Shown piece after piece: positions 58,873-64,000 of a stretch of 64,000 nt of DNA (position 1 is its first letter; every line of letters starts with the position of its first letter). The DNA is from Alishewanella metallidurans. GTDB taxonomy: Bacteria > Pseudomonadota > Gammaproteobacteria > Enterobacterales > Alteromonadaceae. A program made the translations under genes and the position numbers. The notes under the pieces are model-generated. The model saw nothing but the letters and a program-made list of their open reading frames with translations. It made no database searches and was not told where the DNA came from. Location of the stretch: the NCBI RefSeq assembly GCF_036983985.1, contig NZ_JALAHQ010000001.1, forward strand, positions 372,001-436,000. Reading direction: 5' to 3'.

Positions 58873-60207
58873 ATGAGCAGAAAATATTTTGGCACCGATG
58901 GTGTACGCGGCAAAGTGGGTGATTTTCCGATCACACCAGAATTTGCCATGAAATTAGGGTGGGCCGCAGGTCGGGTGCTATCGCAGCTGGGAACACGTAA
59001 AGTGTTGATCGGTAAAGATACGCGTATTTCTGGTTATTTGCTGGAAACCGCGCTAGAAGCCGGCCTAATTGCAGCAGGTATTAACGTGCGCTTGCTTGGC
59101 CCTATGCCAACGCCAGCCGTGGCTTATTTGACGCGCACCTTTCGCGCTGAAGCGGGTATCGTCATTAGTGCGTCGCATAATCCTTATTATGACAACGGTA
59201 TTAAGTTTTTCTCGGCTGACGGTACCAAATTACCGGACGAAGTTGAGTTGGCTATTGAATATGAGCTAGAGCAACCTATGGTGTGTGAGCCTTCAGAAAA
59301 GCTTGGTAAAGCTGAGCGTATTGAAGATGCCGCTGGCCGTTATATCGAGTTTTGTAAAAGCCACTTGCCAAACCATTTATCGTTAAGTGGTATGAAAATT
59401 GTTATTGATTGTGCTCATGGCGCTACTTATCACATTGCACCTGCCGTATTTAGAGAGCTGGGCGCTGATGTTGTATTGATAGGCGCTAGCCCAAATGGCA
59501 TTAATATTAATGCTGATTGTGGTGCTACTCATACCGCATTACTAGAAAAAACCGTGGTTGAACAAGGTGCTAACTTAGGTATTGCTTACGATGGTGATGG
59601 CGACCGAGTAATGATGGTTGATCATACAGGGCGGGTTATTGATGGCGATGAAATTGTTTATATTATTGCCCGCGCAGCGCAAGCGCAAAATAAGCTGCAG
59701 GGCGGCGTAGTCGGTACGCTAATGAGCAACCTTGGCTTAGAGGTTGCGCTTAAGCAGTTAGGCATTCCCTTTGCCCGCAGTGCCGTTGGCGATCGCTATG
59801 TTATGGAATTGTTGCGTGAGAACAATTGGCGCATCGGCGGTGAAAACTCAGGGCACGTGTTGAATTTAGACCACACGTGCACCGGCGACGGTATTATTGC
59901 GTCATTGCAGGTACTAACTGCGATGATCGAAGCTAATATGTCGCTGGCCGAGTTTAGCCAAGGCATGCATAAAATGCCGCAAGTACTGGTAAACGTGAAG
60001 TTTGAAAAGGGCACCGCGCCCTTAGAGAAGCAGCATGTAAAACAGGTAATTGCTGATGTAGAAGCCAAGTTAAATGGCGGTGGCCGAGTATTAATTCGTA
60101 AAAGCGGCACCGAGCCACTGATCCGAGTTATGGTTGAAGGTGAAGACGCTGTGTTGGTGCGAGAGTATGCCGAGCAGATTGCTGCCGCGGTGAAAATAGC
60201 CAGTTAA
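58873..60207 (+). CDS. glmM: Phosphoglucosamine mutase GlmM
   Basis: GlmM converts glucosamine-6-phosphate to glucosamine-1-phosphate for peptidoglycan and LPS. The 444-residue length is standard. N-terminal KYFGTDGVRGKVG, the phospho-serine loop GIVISASHNPYYDNGIKFF (about residue 102), the Mg-binding DGDGDR, the sugar-binding GGENSGH, and RKSGTEPLIRVMVEG are all present. It lies 3 bp after folP, the conserved order. Confidence 0.98.
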   Translation: MSRKYFGTDGVRGKVGDFPITPEFAMKLGWAAGRVLSQLGTRKVLIGKDTRISGYLLETALEAGLIAAGINVRLLGPMPTPAVAYLTRTFRAEAGIVISASHNPYYDNGIKFFSADGTKLPDEVELAIEYELEQPMVCEPSEKLGKAERIEDAAGRYIEFCKSHLPNHLSLSGMKIVIDCAHGATYHIAPAVFRELGADVVLIGASPNGININADCGATHTALLEKTVVEQGANLGIAYDGDGDRVMMVDHTGRVIDGDEIVYIIARAAQAQNKLQGGVVGTLMSNLGLEVALKQLGIPFARSAVGDRYVMELLRENNWRIGGENSGHVLNLDHTCTGDGIIASLQVLTAMIEANMSLAEFSQGMHKMPQVLVNVKFEKGTAPLEKQHVKQVIADVEAKLNGGGRVLIRKSGTEPLIRVMVEGEDAVLVREYAEQIAAAVKIAS

Positions 60208-60289
60208 ATGGCTAATTAAGCCAATAAGGCTTGTTTGACTTGGCGCGGTTCGTTACTATCGCGCCCGTTAAATAATGGGGATAGTTTTC

Positions 60290-61042
60290 ATGCAACGTAC
60301 ACCACTGATTGCTGCTAATTGGAAAATGCACGGTTCAACGGCGTTAGTTCAACAGATGAGCGCAGCACTGTCTGAACTGCCACCGACTAATTTAACTATC
60401 GTTGTGTGCCCGCCGGCAACGCTGTTACCACGCTTTTCTCAAGTATCTTCTTTTGCCTTAGGTGGCCAAACATTAAGCCACGAAGTTAGTGGCGCATATA
60501 CCGGTGAGCTCAGCGCTGAATTGCTGCAAGAAGCCGGCGCACACTATGTTATTGTTGGCCACTCAGAACGCCGCACCCTGAACAACGAAGATGACGCGTT
60601 AGTTGCCGCGAAGTTAAAACGAGCGGTTGCGGCGGGCTTAATACCCATACTTTGTATCGGTGAAACCTTAGCGCAGCGCCAACAAGAAAAAACTGAGCAG
60701 GTTCTTGCACAGCAATTAGATGCAGTGTATGCTTCGCAGCCCGAATTACTGGCAAAATCAGTGATTGCGTACGAGCCAATATGGGCCATAGGCACAGGTG
60801 AGTCGGCCACGCCAGAACAGGCACAGGCTACCCACGCTTTTATTAGGCAACATCTGGCGCAATACGATACACAGTCTGCAGTAAGGGCTAAAATATTATA
60901 CGGCGGTAGTGTTAATGCAGGAAACTGTGCAGCACTATTTCAGCAAGCCGACATAGACGGTGCTCTGGTTGGTGGCGCTAGCCTAAAACCGGCAGAATTT
61001 GCGCAAATTTGCCTTGCAGTTACACAAGGTGCAAAGGAATAA
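60290..61042 (+). CDS. tpiA: Triosephosphate isomerase TpiA
   Basis: TpiA interconverts dihydroxyacetone phosphate and glyceraldehyde-3-phosphate in glycolysis. The 250-residue protein has AANWKMHGS (substrate lysine), the catalytic histidine in IVGHSERR, the catalytic glutamate in AYEPIWAIGTGE with the following flexible loop, and LYGGSVNAGN and DGALVGGASL. I chose ATG 60290 because it gives the usual short N-terminus; the frame extends 5 codons to a less likely start. secG follows 2 bp later. Confidence 0.97.
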   Translation: MQRTPLIAANWKMHGSTALVQQMSAALSELPPTNLTIVVCPPATLLPRFSQVSSFALGGQTLSHEVSGAYTGELSAELLQEAGAHYVIVGHSERRTLNNEDDALVAAKLKRAVAAGLIPILCIGETLAQRQQEKTEQVLAQQLDAVYASQPELLAKSVIAYEPIWAIGTGESATPEQAQATHAFIRQHLAQYDTQSAVRAKILYGGSVNAGNCAALFQQADIDGALVGGASLKPAEFAQICLAVTQGAKE

Positions 61043-61044
61043 GC

Positions 61045-61374
61045 ATGTACGAAATTTTTATAGTAGTTTATTTGTTAGTTGCAATGGCGTTAGTTGGCCT
61101 CATTTTAATTCAGCACGGTAAAGGTGCTGATATGGGTGCAGCTTTTGGTGCAGGTGCATCAGCTACCGTATTTGGCTCATCAGGTACTGGTAACTTTTTA
61201 ACTAAAACCACTACTATTTTGGCCACTATTTTCTTTGTGTTAAGTATTGTGCTTGGCAACTACAGTACTAGCCATAGCAAAGGCGTTAGCACATGGGATG
61301 ATATGTCTGCACCGGTAACCGAGCAGATTGAGCAGAAGAAAGATGACGCTAGCGATATCCCTGTAGGAAACTAA
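61045..61374 (+). CDS. secG: Preprotein translocase subunit SecG
   Basis: SecG is a small inner-membrane subunit that helps SecYE translocate proteins. The 109-residue product has two membrane helices (residues 2-20 and about 54-72) and the conserved cytoplasmic loop QHGKGADMGAAFGAGASATVFG (within residues 22-45), then an acidic C-terminus. AAAGGA precedes the ATG at the normal distance. It follows tpiA by 2 bp and is followed by tRNA-Leu, exactly as in E. coli. Confidence 0.96.
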   Translation: MYEIFIVVYLLVAMALVGLILIQHGKGADMGAAFGAGASATVFGSSGTGNFLTKTTTILATIFFVLSIVLGNYSTSHSKGVSTWDDMSAPVTEQIEQKKDDASDIPVGN

Positions 61375-61388
61375 GTTAACTAAATTCA

Positions 61389-61473
61389 GCCGAGGTGGTG
61401 AAATTGGTAGACACGCTATCTTGAGGGGGTAGTGTCCTAGGACGTGCGGGTTCAAGTCCCGCTCTCGGCACCA
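61389..61473 (+). tRNA. leuU: tRNA-Leu(GAG)
   Basis: An 85-base class II tRNA with encoded CCA. The acceptor stem GCCGAGG pairs with the sequence before ACCA. The anticodon stem-loop CTATC-TTGAGGG-GGTAG gives anticodon GAG, reading CUC/CUU. The T-arm GGGTTCAAGTCCC is intact. Position between secG and the initiator tRNA matches E. coli leuU. Confidence 0.96.
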
Positions 61474-61548
61474 AATATAATCAGCAGTTAGCTCCGGCAA
61501 AGCTTGCGATTAACCAGTCAGCGCTATATAATAAGCGCGAATTACGGA

Positions 61549-61625
<77 letters not shown>

Positions 61626-61702
61626 ATTTACTAGTAGTACCTTAGTAAGTATTAAGTTTTTCAGCTAACATTGGCGATATGTTAACTGATTAGATGCCCA
61701 TT

Positions 61703-61726
61703 CGCCCCGCTAGTTCGGGGCGTTTT
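61703..61726 (+). terminator. Terminator-like hairpin after metY
   Basis: CGCCCCG-CTAGTT-CGGGGCG (61703-61722) followed by TTTT, inside the 202-bp gap between metY and rimP. Confidence 0.82.
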
Positions 61727-61757
61727 CGTATCTGCAGACTCAGTTTTACGCAGTAAT

Positions 61758-61777
61758 GGGCTACGGGCCCTTTTTTT
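61758..61777 (+). terminator. Second terminator-like hairpin before rimP
   Basis: GGGC-TACGG-GCCC (61758-61770) followed by seven T's, 50 bp upstream of rimP. Two terminators before the rimP-nusA-infB genes suggest controlled read-through or an attenuated leader. Confidence 0.65.
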
Positions 61778-61827
61778 ATTTGCTTTGCTGCAGCCAAAGT
61801 CTGAGTAAAGTAAATGTTTTGGAGGTC

Positions 61828-62286
61828 ATGTTGAACAAGCAAGAACAGAATTTGACAGAGCTATTGTTGCCAACAATTGAAGCGGTAGGCTTTGAGTTAT
61901 TGGGGCTAGAGCTGGTTCAGGCTGGCCGTCATTCAACATTACGGCTGTACATTGATCATGCTGATGGCGTAAACGTGGATGATTGTGCACGGGTAAGCCG
62001 CGAAGTTAGCGCGATTTTAGATGTGGAAGATCCTATTACCAACGAATACCTGCTGGAAGTGTCATCACCAGGTTTGGATCGACCTTTGTTCACTCCTGCA
62101 CATTTTGTTGCAGTGGTAGGGCAGAAGATAGAAGTAAAACTGGCTATTCCGCAGGATGGTCGGCGCAAGTTTAAAGGTGTACTAACAGCTATTGAAGACG
62201 ATATGTTGATAGTGGAAGTAGATGGCAAACCCTATCGTTTGCTGATGGATAACGTAGACAAAGCAAACGTGGTACCCGTTTTTTAA
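61828..62286 (+). CDS. rimP: Ribosome maturation factor RimP
   Basis: RimP assists 30S subunit maturation. The 152-residue protein has EAVGFELLGLELVQ, STLRLYIDHADGVNVDDCARVSR (adjacent parts), the family hallmark LEVSSPGLDRPLF, and the C-terminal SH3-like part ending NVDKANVVPVF. The start is ATG 61828 or TTG 61831; GGAGG at 61821-61825 is spaced 2 and 5 bases respectively, so the TTG is a real possibility. It begins the rimP-nusA-infB operon. Confidence 0.95.
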   Translation: MLNKQEQNLTELLLPTIEAVGFELLGLELVQAGRHSTLRLYIDHADGVNVDDCARVSREVSAILDVEDPITNEYLLEVSSPGLDRPLFTPAHFVAVVGQKIEVKLAIPQDGRRKFKGVLTAIEDDMLIVEVDGKPYRLLMDNVDKANVVPVF

Positions 62287-62315
62287 GGTATCGGGGCAAA
62301 GCGAGGCAACACACA

Positions 62316-63815
62316 ATGGCAAAAGAAATATTATTAGTTGTTGATGCAGTTTCAAACGAAAAGTCAGTCCCTAGGGAGAAAATTTTTCAGGCTTTGGAAT
62401 ATGCATTAGCAGCGGCCACAAAGAAAAAAAATGAAGGCGACATTGAAGTCCGGGTTAACATTGATCGTAAAACTGGCTCTTATGAAACCTTCCGTCGTTG
62501 GCAGATTATTCCTGACGATCAGGTGCAAGAGCACCCATACCGCGAAATGACCTTATCGGCAGCGCAGTATGATGACCCTACAGTAAAAATTGGTGATTAT
62601 TACGAAGAGCCAATTGACTCAATAGAGTTCGACCGTATTACTACGCAAATGGCAAAGCAAGTTATCGTACAAAAAGTACGTGAAGCCGAGCGTTCACAAG
62701 TAGTAGAAGCCTATATTGATCAAGTTGGTGAGCTAGTTATTGGCGTGGTTAAAAAAGTAAACCGTGACAGTATCATTGTCGATTTAGGCAACAATGCTGA
62801 AGCGATGTTAGGCCGCGAAGAAATGTTACCGCGTGAAACGTACCGTCCAGGTGACCGTATTCGTGCGTTGTTGTACGAAGTGAAACCAGAAGCACGTGGC
62901 GCTCAGCTATTTTTAAGCCGTTCACGTCCTGAAATGTTGCTTGAGCTATTCCGCATTGAAGTGCCGGAAATTGGCGAAGAAATGATCGAGTTGCGTGGCG
63001 CTGCACGTGATCCGGGTGCGCGGGCGAAAGTAGCGGTGAAAAGTAACGATCGTCGCATTGACCCAGTTGGTGCGTGTGTTGGTATGCGTGGCTCGCGGGT
63101 ACAGGCTGTATCAAATGAGTTAGCCGGCGAACGTGTTGATATCGTGTTATACGACGATAACGATGCGCAATATGTAATAAACGCGATGGCCCCAGCTGAA
63201 GTCGCATCAATCATTGTTGATGAAGATGCGCATTCAATGGATATCGCAGTCGAAGACTCAAACCTTGCCATGGCAATTGGTCGTAATGGCCAAAACGTGC
63301 GTTTAGCTAGCCAGTTAACCGGCTGGGAACTTAACGTTATGTCGTTATCAGCCATGAAACAAAAACATCAGGAAGAATCAGATCGCGTTCGTCAGATCTT
63401 TATGGACGGCTTAGAAATTGATGAAGATTTTGCTGATGTATTAGTAGATGAAGGTTTCTCTTCGTTAGAAGAGGTTGCATATGTGCCGATTAGCGAGCTA
63501 TTAACCATCGACGGTCTGGACGAAGCAACCGTAGAGCTGTTGCGTAGTCGTGCCAAAGCGGTATTAACGACGCGTGCACTTGCCAGTGAAGAATCATTAG
63601 GCAATGCGAAACCAAGTGAAGCGCTATTAGCGCTAGAAGAATTAGATACCCATATGGCCTATGTATTAGCCAGTAAAGGGGTAACAACGTTAGACGACCT
63701 AGCTGAGCTGGGTGTAGATGATTTACTGGAAATTGCCACTATGTCGGAACAACAAGCCGCCGACTTGATTATGGCTGCCCGTAACATTGTCTGGTTTAGC
63801 GAAGAAAATAAGTAG
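62316..63815 (+). CDS. nusA: Transcription termination/antitermination factor NusA
   Basis: NusA modulates RNA polymerase pausing, termination and antitermination. The 499-residue length is standard. The N-terminal polymerase-binding domain (about 1-125) is followed by S1 (VIGVVKKVNRDSIIVDLG), KH1 and KH2 (DPVGACVGMRGSRVQAV; AIGRNGQNVRLASQLTG), and two C-terminal helix-hairpin repeats at about 365-425 and 440-495. It follows rimP by 29 bp and precedes infB by 21 bp. Autoregulation through the leader is known in E. coli. Confidence 0.98.
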   Translation: MAKEILLVVDAVSNEKSVPREKIFQALEYALAAATKKKNEGDIEVRVNIDRKTGSYETFRRWQIIPDDQVQEHPYREMTLSAAQYDDPTVKIGDYYEEPIDSIEFDRITTQMAKQVIVQKVREAERSQVVEAYIDQVGELVIGVVKKVNRDSIIVDLGNNAEAMLGREEMLPRETYRPGDRIRALLYEVKPEARGAQLFLSRSRPEMLLELFRIEVPEIGEEMIELRGAARDPGARAKVAVKSNDRRIDPVGACVGMRGSRVQAVSNELAGERVDIVLYDDNDAQYVINAMAPAEVASIIVDEDAHSMDIAVEDSNLAMAIGRNGQNVRLASQLTGWELNVMSLSAMKQKHQEESDRVRQIFMDGLEIDEDFADVLVDEGFSSLEEVAYVPISELLTIDGLDEATVELLRSRAKAVLTTRALASEESLGNAKPSEALLALEELDTHMAYVLASKGVTTLDDLAELGVDDLLEIATMSEQQAADLIMAARNIVWFSEENK

Positions 63816-63836
63816 TCAACGGAGGTAACAACACAA

Positions 63837-64000
63837 ATGGCAGAAGTCACTATAGAAAAGCTAGCCAGTGATGTCGGTACTACTGTTGAACGGTTAGTAC
63901 AGCAATTTGCTGATGCCGGTATCAGTAAAGCAGCCGGACAAATGGTCAGTGAAGGCGAGAAAAAATCGTTGCTTGAGCATTTAAGTGCGCAACATGGCGG
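63837..64000 (+). CDS. infB: Translation initiation factor IF-2 (5' part, cut by window end)
   Basis: Only the first 54 codons are in the window. The N-terminal domain is recognisable: VTIEKLASDVGTTVERLVQQ, then FADAGISKAAG and SEGEKKSLLEHL, as in E. coli InfB. GGAGG lies 11 bases before the ATG. The GTP-binding part is outside. IF-2 delivers initiator tRNA, whose gene lies just upstream in the same region. Confidence 0.93.
   Translation, partial: MAEVTIEKLASDVGTTVERLVQQFADAGISKAAGQMVSEGEKKSLLEHLSAQHG

Overview
The window is an ordinary-looking chromosomal segment of a gammaproteobacterium, most likely an Alteromonadales-type organism close to Rheinheimera, Arsukibacterium or Alishewanella. 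The genus is an inference from gene content (DUF416/YjaG, DUF3833, Dld-II lactate dehydrogenase, PEP-CTERM proteins, HrcA together with RpoH) and moderate-to-low GC; no ribosomal RNA is present to confirm it. Gene order repeatedly matches Escherichia coli blocks: ubiC-ubiA; rsmD/ftsY-ftsE-ftsX-rpoH; ssrA-smpB/ratA-rnfH/bamE-recN-nadK/grpE; dnaK-dnaJ; dapB-carA-carB-greA-yhbY/rlmE-ftsH-folP-glmM-tpiA-secG-leuU-metY-rimP-nusA-infB.

Layout. 1-2.9 kb: 3' end of glpG, a FliL-like protein, ubiC-ubiA and a DUF192 lipoprotein. 2.9-8.7 kb: a minus-strand copper/silver efflux operon (2OG-Fe(II) oxygenase, Cys/His-rich protein, CusB with three metal-binding domains, CusA). 8.8-12.5 kb: two lipoproteins (DUF3833, DUF4136), a very Gln-rich coiled-coil protein and YjaG. 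12.5-17.1 kb: rsmD, ftsYEX and rpoH. 17.2-22.1 kb: a DUF3299 protein divergent from an ABC transporter, a GAF histidine kinase, and a PEP-CTERM-associated acyltransferase. 22.3-25.4 kb: ohrR/ohr, a vapBC islet bounded by duplicated ssrA 3' ends, tmRNA and smpB. 25.4-31.1 kb: ratA-rnfH, bamE, recN, nadK and hrcA-grpE. 31.2-38.7 kb: Dld-II, a multi-PAS kinase coupled to an Hpt-REC-GGDEF protein, and luxS. 38.8-42.9 kb: dnaK-dnaJ and a LoiP-like protease. 43-49 kb: NhaC-family antiporter, MFS-acyltransferase fusion, PEP-CTERM GDSL hydrolase, yqhD. 49-64 kb: the dapB-to-infB housekeeping block with tRNA-Leu(GAG) and initiator tRNA.

The most interesting system is regulatory. A perfect CIRCE operator (TTAGCACTC-N9-GAGTGCTAA) lies just upstream of rpoH, and the gene for its repressor, HrcA, lies 13 kb away behind a near-consensus sigma-32 promoter, co-transcribed with grpE. 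Sigma-32-type promoters also precede dnaK and rlmE-ftsH. The sequence therefore predicts a closed loop in which RpoH makes HrcA, HrcA represses rpoH, and the RpoH-dependent chaperones and FtsH act on RpoH itself. The second notable item is a 0.93-kb vapBC islet flanked by 63-bp direct repeats of the ssrA 3' end plus terminator, with no integrase left. No CRISPR array, prophage, insertion sequence or obvious biosynthetic cluster was seen.
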